From contig NZ_KQ130482.1 in assembly GCF_001050375.1 (NCBI RefSeq), forward strand, positions 670,551 to 734,550: a stretch of 64,000 nucleotides of DNA, read 5' to 3'. The DNA comes from Catenovulum maritimum. Its GTDB lineage: Bacteria > Pseudomonadota > Gammaproteobacteria > Enterobacterales > Alteromonadaceae. The position numbers and the translations under genes were made by a program. Positions within the stretch are counted from its first letter, which is position 1, and every line of letters begins with the position of its first letter. This document shows, in pieces, positions 51,424-59,937 of the stretch. Under the pieces are notes generated by a model. It was given only the letters and a program-made list of their open reading frames with translations, had not been told where the DNA came from and did no database searches.

Positions 51424-52755
51424 TTACAACATACCTGAGTGTTTAACATTCAGGTATGTGTTAACCACATGTGGTAATAAAAATTCCGCTTGAGTATCCA
51501 CCACTATAACCCCTTCTTTTGCTAATCTAGCAAGGTTAAATTGATACAAGTTATTTAGCTCTATTGCCGCACAATATTGATTGGCTGAGCTCTCAGTGTC
51601 TATTTCGGCATTGATAATTTGATGAATACTGACATTTTGAATATTAATTAATGCGACTAAATGATGTTGTTGTAGTCTTTTAATTGCAGGTAATATTTCA
51701 CTAATATCGTGATCGTTTAGACTCGTCACTAATAAAACTAAAGAGCGCTTGCTCCGCTTGAGTAATAAGTTATTGACTGCCTGCATGTAATCTGTCGCAC
51801 TTTCATCTGGATGTAAATCATAAAAATGATTCATAACACGAGAAACATTTTGCGCACCTTTAACCGCAGGTAACCACCTTTCTGTTAAGTTGAAACTTTG
51901 CATGCTAAACCAATCTCCCTGTTTTAACACAGTGTGGCTGAGCATTAGAAGTGCGTTCAATGCGGCATCAAAGTGAGTTCCTATTTCTGTTTCTAAATTC
52001 ATTTTACTACCAGCATCTAGCATGACTATGATGTGCTGATTTTGTTCTTCTTGATATTCTTTTGAGATAAGTTTTTGTCTTTTACTTGTGGCTTGCCAGT
52101 CGATCTGGCGTATAGTGTCGCCTTGGCGAAATTCTCTCAACTGATGAAACTCAATTCCGTCGCCACGTTTCTTTAATTTTTTTAAACCTGTGGTCGTTAA
52201 ATTGTTTATGCCTTTTAAGCTTTCACTTTGATTAATTCGATTAAAATTAGGATAAACCTTAACATCGACTTGATCACTATCTTGCCATTGTGTTTGCCAT
52301 AATTTGAACTTACTTGTAATAGATAACTCTAGTGGTCCAAGTGAAAAAGCGCCGCGTTTAAGCGGTTTTAATCTATAGTTTAGCTGTATGCTTTGATTTT
52401 CTGCTACTTGGTAGTTATCACTAAAACCTGTTATTTCAAACTCTTTAGGTACACAATCACTTGGTTTAAACCTAATTGAATCATTCGAGTTATTTTCTAC
52501 TTTAAGGCTGAGCTGATGTGAATGGCTATAACTTAAATTATTCGGCAGTTGTCGGCTGACCGTTAACCGGCATTGCTTTACGCTAGTGAATAAATCATAC
52601 AAGGCAACTACAGCGAAGCAGATGCTGGCACTGACAAATAACTCAAGTATTGGATTGGTTTGATCCAATACGAGTGTAAAGAATAATAGAATTAAGGTAA
52701 ATCCACTTAACAATTTAACTAGTTGTATAGATGGTTTAAAAGAAACTCTTTTCAT
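51424..52755 (-). CDS. DUF58 domain protein
   Basis: A 443-residue protein with two N-terminal membrane helices (about 12-50), an Ig-like region (about 60-190), and the DUF58 core (GDGIEFHQLREFRQGDTIRQ then IDWQATSKRQKL). A von Willebrand factor A-like fold follows, with MLDAGSKM as a partial MIDAS. DUF58 proteins pair with MoxR ATPases and are thought to act as chaperone-like partners on envelope proteins. It overlaps moxR by 1 nt and is the last gene of a six-gene operon. Confidence 0.88.
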   Translation of the reverse strand: MKRVSFKPSIQLVKLLSGFTLILLFFTLVLDQTNPILELFVSASICFAVVALYDLFTSVKQCRLTVSRQLPNNLSYSHSHQLSLKVENNSNDSIRFKPSDCVPKEFEITGFSDNYQVAENQSIQLNYRLKPLKRGAFSLGPLELSITSKFKLWQTQWQDSDQVDVKVYPNFNRINQSESLKGINNLTTTGLKKLKKRGDGIEFHQLREFRQGDTIRQIDWQATSKRQKLISKEYQEEQNQHIIVMLDAGSKMNLETEIGTHFDAALNALLMLSHTVLKQGDWFSMQSFNLTERWLPAVKGAQNVSRVMNHFYDLHPDESATDYMQAVNNLLLKRSKRSLVLLVTSLNDHDISEILPAIKRLQQHHLVALINIQNVSIHQIINAEIDTESSANQYCAAIELNNLYQFNLARLAKEGVIVVDTQAEFLLPHVVNTYLNVKHSGML

Positions 52756-53735
52756 TATGTTCTAGGCGCTTCTATGCTCTCAAGGATTGCTGTGATGACC
52801 TGATTTTGGTCAGCACCTTCTAATTCAAGTTCGGCAGATAAAACTAGACGATGACGTAAAATATTGGCTGCAACTATCTTAATATCGTCAGGCATAACAA
52901 AATCGCGATTATGCATAATTGCGTTAACTTTTGCCGCTTTTATTATGTTTATGCTGGCTCTAACACCAGCACCGTGAAGTACGCCGTGCCATTGTCTGCT
53001 TGCTCTAACTATTTCGACTGCGTATTCAAAAATTTTCTCATCTACTGTAATGGTTGCAGCCAGTTTTTTTATTTCTTCTATGGTTTTTTGCGAAATAATG
53101 CTTTGTAAATCGTCTATGCTCGCTTCATTTGAAATAGCATGGGTGTTGAGCTTTAACAATTCAATTTCAGCTGCTTGATCTGGGTAGGTCAGCTCAACTT
53201 TCATCATAAAGCGGTCTAGTTCAGCTTCAGGTAGCGGGTATGTCCCTTCTTGATCTAACGGATTTTGTGTCGCTAGTACAATAAAAGGTGATTCAATGGG
53301 AATTGTTTCGCCATCAATTGTAATTTGTTGTTCTTGCATTACTTCAAGCAAGGCTGATTGGGTTTTGGCTGGCGCTCGATTTATTTCATCTGCTAGCAAA
53401 ATATTCGTGAATGCCGGCCCTTTTTTGGTCACGAACTCGCCGGTTTTCATGTCATATAAACTATGGCCTAAAACATCGGCAGGCATTAAATCAGGCGTAA
53501 ATTGGATTCTCGAAAATTTGATACTCAAACTTTTCGCTAATGCTCTAACTAAAAGGGTTTTACCTAGGCCAGGTACACCTTCTAACAAGACGTGACCACC
53601 TGCAAACAAAACGGTTAGTACATTCTCTATAATTAAATCTTGGCCAACTAAAACCTTAGATATATTTTGTTTTATTTGATTAACGGCTTCTGCTGCTTCA
53701 GCTATGGTTAATTGTGTCTCAGTTACATCATTCAT
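52755..53735 (-). CDS. MoxR-family AAA+ ATPase
   Basis: A 326-residue ATPase with Walker A (GVPGLGKT), Walker B plus the MoxR signature (LLADEINRAPAKTQSALLEV), sensor 1 (VLATQNPLDQEGTYPLPEA) and a C-terminal lid domain (GVRASINIIKAAKVNA). MoxR proteins assemble as rings and remodel partners carrying VWA-like domains, here DUF58. It overlaps the genes on both sides by 4 nt and 1 nt, indicating tight translational coupling. Confidence 0.94.
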   Translation of the reverse strand: MNDVTETQLTIAEAAEAVNQIKQNISKVLVGQDLIIENVLTVLFAGGHVLLEGVPGLGKTLLVRALAKSLSIKFSRIQFTPDLMPADVLGHSLYDMKTGEFVTKKGPAFTNILLADEINRAPAKTQSALLEVMQEQQITIDGETIPIESPFIVLATQNPLDQEGTYPLPEAELDRFMMKVELTYPDQAAEIELLKLNTHAISNEASIDDLQSIISQKTIEEIKKLAATITVDEKIFEYAVEIVRASRQWHGVLHGAGVRASINIIKAAKVNAIMHNRDFVMPDDIKIVAANILRHRLVLSAELELEGADQNQVITAILESIEAPRT

Positions 53736-54958
53736 AAAGATTTCCTTAATGTCCTGAATAATTTTATAAATTTTATTTTTTCAGCGCTGTCTTGTGGAAT
53801 TTCGCTGGTTAACAGTTTTTCGATAATTTGTGGTTCTAAGTTTGTCAGTTTGGCTAAAGCCTCAATTTGCTTGTTTAATTCTAAGTATTTAAAATGAGGG
53901 ATTTTTGCTTCTAATTTTTTATTTAAATCATTGATTAAACTTTGCTTCACTTCAGCTTGATGATTATTGGAAAACATAAAATGACCACTGGCTTCAATAT
54001 GAATTGAAAAAGGAGTTTGTTTATCTTCTATTGGCGTTATGCCTCTACCATCACGAACCACTAAGTGCCAAATTAAGCCAGCAATAGAAGAGATGGTTAA
54101 CACCACAAAAAGCCATGACCACTGCCATAAAGCATATAACCAACTAGGCGCGACTAGGCTAGGTAAGTAATATAAATCTTGATTGCTGCCGATTAACCAA
54201 TATAAATATGCTCCATGATCTAAATGTTTAATTCCCATATTAGAAATAGGGTCAATACTTGGAATAAAGGTGATGTAACCTTCACCGTATTGCATTTCAC
54301 AAATTAAAGTGATGTCTTGATTAACCTGTTCTTGTTCAGAATCTTTCTCTGAATCTTGCTCTGGTTTTGTGCCTTCATCCGCTTCATCCTTAATTGGGAT
54401 TTTTACACTGTATTTGGTGCCAGAACATTGCTCAAACTGATATTGATATGGGGTGTATATTTTCGCTTTTTCCTTAGCGTACTCTATTTCTAAATTGGCA
54501 GTCGGTGTCACTAAGATATTATTTCTGCGTTTATTACCATCGACTAAGCTAGGTACGACACCTGTCATTTGTTGGAAGTTCGCTAATGCATTAATGAGCA
54601 TTTCATGTCTGGGTGACAGCACATAAATCAGGTGACCACCTTGTGTGACCCAATCCAGCGTTCTGACATCTAATGATTCATATTCTTTAAGACTGGCTTC
54701 GTCTAAAATTAGACTAGATTGTATTGGTAATTGGAGCTGATTGTTTTCTACTAATTTATATTTGGAATCTAGCGTTGTTAAGGTTTTACCTTTAAGTTTT
54801 ACTAGCTCGGATGCAACTAATAAGGGTGAGCTTGCCGCCTCTGAACTTAAGCCTATTTCTTGCTCAACTTTTTCCCATTTAATGGACATTGCAATAAAAA
54901 TTATCACAGACAATAAGATTAATACTAAAGCGCTAAGGAGTATATTTTTAGCTTTCAC
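53732..54958 (-). CDS. DUF4350 membrane protein
   Basis: The start is placed at GTG 54958, which has AAGGAG 6 nt upstream; a TTG at 54982 is possible but poorly supported. The protein (408 residues) has an N-terminal membrane helix and a DUF4350-like extracytoplasmic domain (LDWVTQGGHLIYVLSP at about 85-105). A Glu/Asp/Gln-rich low-complexity insert sits near residue 210, and a second membrane helix (WLFVVLTISSIAGLIWHLVV) lies near 285, with a cytoplasmic tail. It resembles proteins adjacent to MoxR/DUF58 in many Gammaproteobacteria. Function is unknown. It overlaps both neighbours. Confidence 0.78.
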   Translation of the reverse strand: MKAKNILLSALVLILLSVIIFIAMSIKWEKVEQEIGLSSEAASSPLLVASELVKLKGKTLTTLDSKYKLVENNQLQLPIQSSLILDEASLKEYESLDVRTLDWVTQGGHLIYVLSPRHEMLINALANFQQMTGVVPSLVDGNKRRNNILVTPTANLEIEYAKEKAKIYTPYQYQFEQCSGTKYSVKIPIKDEADEGTKPEQDSEKDSEQEQVNQDITLICEMQYGEGYITFIPSIDPISNMGIKHLDHGAYLYWLIGSNQDLYYLPSLVAPSWLYALWQWSWLFVVLTISSIAGLIWHLVVRDGRGITPIEDKQTPFSIHIEASGHFMFSNNHQAEVKQSLINDLNKKLEAKIPHFKYLELNKQIEALAKLTNLEPQIIEKLLTSEIPQDSAEKIKFIKLFRTLRKSL

Positions 54959-56510
54959 TTCTTGCTCCTTGTAATTGCTCAAAGCTTACAAAGGTTTCGA
55001 TCAAGCTTAAGATAGTGTCTGAGGTGACAGGTTTATGTGCCCAAGCTAAAGCTATCCAAGTATCAAATAAAATGTGGTAACTTGATTTTTGTTCATCTTT
55101 TATCACTTTAATTAATGCCAGTTTACATTCGTTTTCTGTCATAGATTTATGAAACAAGTTTGGATGTTGCTGACTGATACGTAAAATCGAATGGCGCAAT
55201 AACAGGGCTAAAGCATAACGTGTCTGGCTTTGCTCGAGGGCTTGTTTACTTGCGGTTAATAAGTCTTTAGGCCATTTGTTTTTATTGTTTTCTGATGAGA
55301 TAAAATCAGGTACATGCGTTTCGCTTGGGTTAGATTTCACTTTTCGGTTTTGTCGACTCCAACTGTTATTCGACATAAATATTTGAACAATTTTCCAGAT
55401 AACCCAAGCAACTAAACTAATTACCAGAGCCCAAAATATGTAGCCGATAACAGAACTTAAACTGGTTAAAAAAGACAAGCTTTCGAATAAATTTTTAAGC
55501 CAGGTTAAATCAAATTGACTATCTTTATTGTCTTTTAGCTTTGGCACCCAGGTGGATTGACTGTTAATGAGTTCATTCTCACGATAGATATTAACAACAT
55601 CTTGGTGGATTTGATTGAGTTGTTCAGTTCTTTGGTATTCAGGTTCTTCTTTTTTGGTTTTATTTAACTGTTTTTCAAGCTTTTCTATTTTTTCACTAAA
55701 AGATTCATTAGATTCAGCATAAGCAGGCTGACTTTGGATAAAGAGTAAACTTGAGATAAGCCCAATTAAACAAATTTGGCTAAATTTAGCTGCGATTCGC
55801 TTAAAAGATAATTCTATGTCCCAAGCTTCAAGTTTAATTCGACTATTGAGATACATTAAAAAGCCACCTGTGGTGAAGTAGGGGGCTATGCAACTAATCG
55901 CGATTAAATATCCAATAAAATACACTTGTTCAAAAGTTTCATTATTAAAATATTCAATGCTGAATTGATCATTGATAGGCATAGTATCTGGGAAGAGTGC
56001 AAAAAAAGCACCGACTAAAACCCCAGTGATCACTAACTCAATATGGACACATAAAATCATCCACCAGAATTGCTTGTTATCACAACGGTTCTTTAAAATA
56101 TTTTTTCGCTTTGTCGTCTGAGTTGCATTTTGTCTTTCAAGTTGCTCCACCGGCGCTAAATAAGCTCGGTTGGCACTCAACCTATGTATGGTTAACATTT
56201 TTAAAATGTCGATCAGCTTTAATTGAGTGATGGCTTTTATACTTTGTTGCCACTTAGTTTGTATACCGAAGCTATTATTAGCTAAATAGTGCAGCAGAGG
56301 ACGTTCTAATAAAGGCTTTAACCACCAAACTAGAAGAGAGGTGTAATATACACCAAACAAGAGAGTACCGAATAAAACAATCGGGATTAATAGACCAAGG
56401 TATAGACTAAATAATGACCAAAAATTCCGTCTAACAAAGAGTAAGGTTAAATCGAAAACCTGATGAGGTGTTCTCGGTTGTGGTTCAAAAGTTAATTTAT
56501 TAAGCTCCAT
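54948..56510 (-). CDS. DUF4129 membrane protein
   Basis: A 520-residue protein with helices near 28-55, 150-175, 195-220 and 245-262. A coiled-coil-prone Lys/Glu stretch (SEKIEKLEKQLNKTKKEEPE) follows, then a helix at about 350-372. The C-terminal DUF4129-like region is WPKDLLTASKQALEQSQTRY then LLLRHSILRI. DUF4129 proteins accompany MoxR systems and resemble transglutaminase-linked membrane proteins. It overlaps SpoIIM by 11 nt and DUF4350 by 11 nt. Its task within the complex is unknown. Confidence 0.75.
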   Translation of the reverse strand: MELNKLTFEPQPRTPHQVFDLTLLFVRRNFWSLFSLYLGLLIPIVLFGTLLFGVYYTSLLVWWLKPLLERPLLHYLANNSFGIQTKWQQSIKAITQLKLIDILKMLTIHRLSANRAYLAPVEQLERQNATQTTKRKNILKNRCDNKQFWWMILCVHIELVITGVLVGAFFALFPDTMPINDQFSIEYFNNETFEQVYFIGYLIAISCIAPYFTTGGFLMYLNSRIKLEAWDIELSFKRIAAKFSQICLIGLISSLLFIQSQPAYAESNESFSEKIEKLEKQLNKTKKEEPEYQRTEQLNQIHQDVVNIYRENELINSQSTWVPKLKDNKDSQFDLTWLKNLFESLSFLTSLSSVIGYIFWALVISLVAWVIWKIVQIFMSNNSWSRQNRKVKSNPSETHVPDFISSENNKNKWPKDLLTASKQALEQSQTRYALALLLRHSILRISQQHPNLFHKSMTENECKLALIKVIKDEQKSSYHILFDTWIALAWAHKPVTSDTILSLIETFVSFEQLQGARSES

Positions 56511-57441
56511 AACGTGTCCCTGTATAAAGCTTATAGCTGACTATAGCCCAAAATATAGAGCCTACTATGTATTTAAAAACTGAAGGAATATCCAGTGGAG
56601 ACCAAAAAGCTTCAATAAAGGCCGCGATAACTAACATCACAAATGCGCCAACAATCAGAGGTAATACCTGAACACCTGAATGTTTTAATGCATAGCTGCG
56701 AGTGTATTTACCAGGGTTGAGCAGGTGAAAACCAATTTTACAGCCTGCGGCTCCGGCAATAATAATAGCGGTTAACTCGAAAGAACCGTGGGTGATAACA
56801 AAAGAAAAGAAGCTGTCTTGATAGCCAAGTTCAACTATATAAGCGGAAATCGCACCAAAATAAAAACTATTAAATAGCAAAGGAATGAGTGCACCAATGC
56901 AAAATAGAGCGCCGCCACCAAACATTTGAAAGGCGATACCTATATTATTGTATATGTATACACCAAACATGAGTACGTCAGAATCAACATGGCGTTTTTC
57001 GGTTTGAATATCCCCAGCAGGATTATACATTCTTTCTATATCATTTAACTGAGCAGGGGCGATGAAATGATATATTGCATCTGGGTCTATTTGTATCCAA
57101 GAAAATGCAATCAGGCCTAGCCCCCAAAATGCCGCTAGTGCAAGCCAGATATAATAACGGCAAACATATAGAGCTTTTGGAAATTCTGAGCTGAAAACAA
57201 GCCAGATATTTTTAAAACTAATACTCTCGCCAGCATATAAAACGCCTTGACCTAAACGAACTAATTCGTTTAGTTTATCAATTAACGCTGGGGAATAATG
57301 GCGAGTACGAGCTAAGGCGAGATCGTTACATATTTGGCGATATAATTGAGGTAAGTTGGCTGGGTATTCTTTACCCTGACATAGGCTTTCAAAATCAGCC
57401 CACTTTGTCGTGTTGATACTAACAAATTGGTTTTGTTTCAT
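56500..57441 (-). CDS. SpoIIM-family membrane protein
   Basis: This 313-residue protein has a cytoplasmic helical N-terminus (about 1-100) with RYIWLALAAFWGLGLIAFSW as first membrane helix. Further helices at about 170-200, 215-240 and 260-285 follow the stage II sporulation protein M pattern (FGAISAYIVELGYQDSFFSF, VITHGSFELTAIIIAGAAG). Outside sporulating bacteria these proteins are found beside RDD and MoxR genes. It overlaps RDD by 4 nt. Its function is not established; the sporulation name is only historical here. Confidence 0.85.
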   Translation of the reverse strand: MKQNQFVSINTTKWADFESLCQGKEYPANLPQLYRQICNDLALARTRHYSPALIDKLNELVRLGQGVLYAGESISFKNIWLVFSSEFPKALYVCRYYIWLALAAFWGLGLIAFSWIQIDPDAIYHFIAPAQLNDIERMYNPAGDIQTEKRHVDSDVLMFGVYIYNNIGIAFQMFGGGALFCIGALIPLLFNSFYFGAISAYIVELGYQDSFFSFVITHGSFELTAIIIAGAAGCKIGFHLLNPGKYTRSYALKHSGVQVLPLIVGAFVMLVIAAFIEAFWSPLDIPSVFKYIVGSIFWAIVSYKLYTGTRYGA

Positions 57442-58127
57442 ATTTCTTGACCTGCATAAAATCTAGCTATGGCCTTTAACTTGTCACTGGCTTCTGAGCC
57501 TTCTGCTTTTAGTACAGCTGATAATATACTGGCTAATTCAGCCTGACGGGCTTGGGATAATTCTTCAGAGCGTTCAAAAAACTGAATAATGGCCAATTGC
57601 TCTTCAGTAGATAAATCAAATTTGGGTGGCAAGATATCTTTAGTTTGGCTAACGAGGTTTACTTTTTTATCTTCAAGATATACCACCATAGTTCCTGCAG
57701 CCCAATCACCTAACCTTTTATATTTATTATTCAACGCCATTACAATTAAACCGACAAAATAAGCAAAAGGGAATGAATCTGCAGGTCTTAGCAAATTTCT
57801 CAAAACAATATTAGGCAATTTACAAGGTAAACCATTGTCTTGAACAACTTGGAGTTTATATCTCTTTTTACCAGGTGTTTGACCATTCAAAGACTCAAAG
57901 ACTATGTAGTAACCCCAACTAATAATAAAGTAGAGCACGAGTAAGATACCTTGACCTGCTTTACCCATAAAACTAAAGACAAAACCAAAAACTAGCATGA
58001 CTAATGCGCGAATTAAAAAATCGAACAGATAGGCTTTTGTGCGGATAGATATACCGGCGGGGGTTAGAGTAATGCTGACACCTTCAGGTAAGGCGTTATT
58101 AATACTATTATTCAATCCTTGAGTCAT
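57438..58127 (-). CDS. RDD-family membrane protein
   Basis: A 229-residue protein whose N-terminal two thirds form an RDD domain: helices near 30-48, 52-75 and 120-140, with the conserved SLNGQTPGKKRYKLQVV and NKYKRLGDWAAGTMVVYL. The Arg and Asp residues that name the family are present. The C-terminal tail is soluble and acidic. It is the first gene of the RDD / SpoIIM / DUF4129 / DUF4350 / MoxR / DUF58 operon. The RDD role in such operons is unknown. Confidence 0.88.
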   Translation of the reverse strand: MTQGLNNSINNALPEGVSITLTPAGISIRTKAYLFDFLIRALVMLVFGFVFSFMGKAGQGILLVLYFIISWGYYIVFESLNGQTPGKKRYKLQVVQDNGLPCKLPNIVLRNLLRPADSFPFAYFVGLIVMALNNKYKRLGDWAAGTMVVYLEDKKVNLVSQTKDILPPKFDLSTEEQLAIIQFFERSEELSQARQAELASILSAVLKAEGSEASDKLKAIARFYAGQEI

Positions 58128-58213
58128 TCTTATAATTATTTAACATTTTTTAAATATAATGCGTTAATTTTCATAGATTAACAAGTATCTTATTCAGTAA
58201 TGAGGGGATTTGT

Positions 58214-58219
58214 TATAAT
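58214..58219 (+). promoter_or_regulatory. Extended -10 promoter of ridA-like gene
   Basis: TGTTATAATG gives an extended -10 (TGnTATAAT) 76 bp before the RidA start. No clear -35 box is needed for this class. Confidence 0.5.
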
Positions 58220-58295
58220 GCTGGGCTAAGTTGAAGTTACTTTAACTTGATTATCAGTTTAAAATAATCGCGTTTAATTTTCTAAGGTATATACA

Positions 58296-58643
58296 GTGAT
58301 CGAAAGACAAGAAACAAAACAGAGAATGAGCCGTATCGTTAAACATAATGGTACTATTTATTTATGTGGTCAAGTGTGCGCAGATGCAGAGCAAGATATT
58401 ACTCACCAAACTCAAACTATGTTGGATAAGGTTGATGCGTTATTATTACAAGCGGGTAGTGATAGAGAGCATATCTTATCAGCAACTATCTACATTAAAG
58501 ACATGAAAGACTTTGCTGCTATGAATGCAGTTTGGGATGCTTGGGTGCCTGAAGGTTATGCACCTGCAAGAGCTTGTGTCCAAGCAAGCATGGCAAGAGA
58601 AGCTTTATTGGTTGAGATTTCAGTTATCGCAGCTGAAAAATAG
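58296..58643 (+). CDS. RidA-family enamine/imine deaminase
   Basis: A 115-residue trimeric-fold protein of the YjgF/YER057c/UK114 superfamily. The GTG start at 58296 is preceded by TAAGG. The conserved Arg in [10 protein letters not shown] and the Glu in LLVEISVIA form the active-site pair that in RidA hydrolyses reactive enamines from pyridoxal-phosphate enzymes. The Gly in LCGQV and the [12 protein letters not shown] stretch are also typical. Distinguishing RidA itself from paralogues that lack the activity would need alignment. It is monocistronic, with trhO 114 nt downstream under its own promoter. Confidence 0.87.
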   Translation: MIERQETKQRMSRIVKHNGTIYLCGQVCADAEQDITHQTQTMLDKVDALLLQAGSDREHILSATIYIKDMKDFAAMNAVWDAWVPEGYAPARACVQASMAREALLVEISVIAAEK

Positions 58644-58697
58644 TATATTGAGCTGGGGCTAAATCCATTAGTCCCTTTCACTTTCCTTAAATTTTAG

Positions 58698-58703
58698 TAT
58701 AAT
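58698..58703 (+). promoter_or_regulatory. Candidate -10 box of trhO
   Basis: TATAAT within TTAGTATAATTCGC, 54 bp before the trhO start. A clear -35 box is not evident. Confidence 0.4.
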
Positions 58704-58757
58704 TCGCAGCCTAATTTTTGTGCTCAATTTACGATTGAGAATTAACGAGGAATAAAC

Positions 58758-59684
58758 ATGAATTTTGTTGTTGCTGCATTGTATAAATTTACCCGCCTAG
58801 AAAATTTTGAAGAATTAAGACAACCGTTGCACGATGTTATGTTTGATAATGAAGTCAAAGGCACTTTATTATTAGCAAATGAAGGTATTAATGGCACTAT
58901 ATCTGGACCTAGAGAAGGCATAGACAAGGTATTAGCTTGGCTAAAGTCTGATCCTAGATTAGCTGACATTGAGCACAAAGAGTCAATTGCAGAAGAGCAA
59001 ACTTTCTACCGCACTAAAGTTAAATTGAAGAAAGAAATCGTAACTATGGGCGTAGAAGGGATAGATCCAAACCAAGTTGTTGGCACTTATGTAGAGCCAA
59101 AAGATTGGAATGCTTTAATATCTGATCCTGAAGTGATTTTAGTTGATACTCGTAATGATTACGAAACGGCGATTGGTACTTTTGAAGGTGCAGTTGATCC
59201 AAACACAACCACTTTTAGAGAATTTCCTGATTATGTAAAAGATCATTTAGATCCGGAAAAACACAAAAAAGTGGCTATGTTTTGTACCGGTGGGATACGT
59301 TGTGAAAAATCTACCGCTTATTTAAAAGAGCAAGGTTTTGAAGAGGTCTACCACTTAAAAGGTGGCATATTAAAATACTTAGAAGAAGTGCCTAAAGAAG
59401 AAACTAAATGGCAAGGTGAGTGCTTTGTGTTTGATCAAAGAGTTACAGTTGACCACGATTTAAATCAAGGCAAATATGATCAATGCTACGCGTGTCGTAT
59501 GCCGATTACTGAAGATGAGAAACAACTAGAAGCCTACGAAAAAGGCGTTAGTTGTCATCATTGCGTAGATAAAACATCAGATGAAGATAAAGCCAGATTT
59601 AAAGAACGTGAGCGCCAAGTTCAACTCGCTGAACAACGCGGTAAAGCCCACATAGGTGATAAAGAAACCGTCGGCTTAAAATAA
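58758..59684 (+). CDS. trhO: tRNA uridine(34) hydroxylase TrhO (rhodanese domain)
   Basis: A 308-residue member of the TrhO/YceA (UPF0176) family, which makes 5-hydroxyuridine at the wobble position of certain tRNAs in an oxygen-dependent way. The N-terminal ferredoxin-like domain ([34 protein letters not shown]) precedes a rhodanese domain. The catalytic Cys lies in [18 protein letters not shown]-terminal Cys cluster (CYACRMPI and CHHC) may bind metal. AGAATTAACGAGGAATAA precedes the ATG. Slightly shorter than E. coli YceA (350 residues) at the C-terminus, as in many marine relatives. Confidence 0.92.
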   Translation: MNFVVAALYKFTRLENFEELRQPLHDVMFDNEVKGTLLLANEGINGTISGPREGIDKVLAWLKSDPRLADIEHKESIAEEQTFYRTKVKLKKEIVTMGVEGIDPNQVVGTYVEPKDWNALISDPEVILVDTRNDYETAIGTFEGAVDPNTTTFREFPDYVKDHLDPEKHKKVAMFCTGGIRCEKSTAYLKEQGFEEVYHLKGGILKYLEEVPKEETKWQGECFVFDQRVTVDHDLNQGKYDQCYACRMPITEDEKQLEAYEKGVSCHHCVDKTSDEDKARFKERERQVQLAEQRGKAHIGDKETVGLK

Positions 59685-59708
59685 TTACCAATTATCCATT
59701 CAATCCCA

Positions 59709-59735
59709 CAGTCAGTTGATTTTGTCAGCTGACTG
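59709..59735 (+). terminator. Hairpin after trhO
   Basis: CAGTCAGTTGA pairs with TCAGCTGACTG (one wobble) around TTTTG, 24 bp past the stop. The T-tract is weak. Confidence 0.5.
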
Positions 59736-59845
59736 CTTACCCGTTCCCATAACACCCTTAACACAGACCTTATTTAAGCTTATTTAAAATATTCTTCATT
59801 TCATTGTTAATTTAATTTGGTTGAATTTGTTATTAATATTTTAAA

Positions 59846-59855
59846 TTGTTTACAA
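59846..59855. promoter_or_regulatory. TTGTTTACAA site upstream of the second FG-GAP/UnbV gene
   Basis: Same 10-mer as the site before the diheme oxidoreductase. It lies 82 bp before ATG 59938, inside the AT-rich promoter region. Confidence 0.5.
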
Positions 59856-59937
59856 TATACAGTTTACGATCAATACTGCTTGCTGTTTTTTAATATTTTC
59901 TCAATACAATATTTACAATTCAGGAAGGGGCAACATA

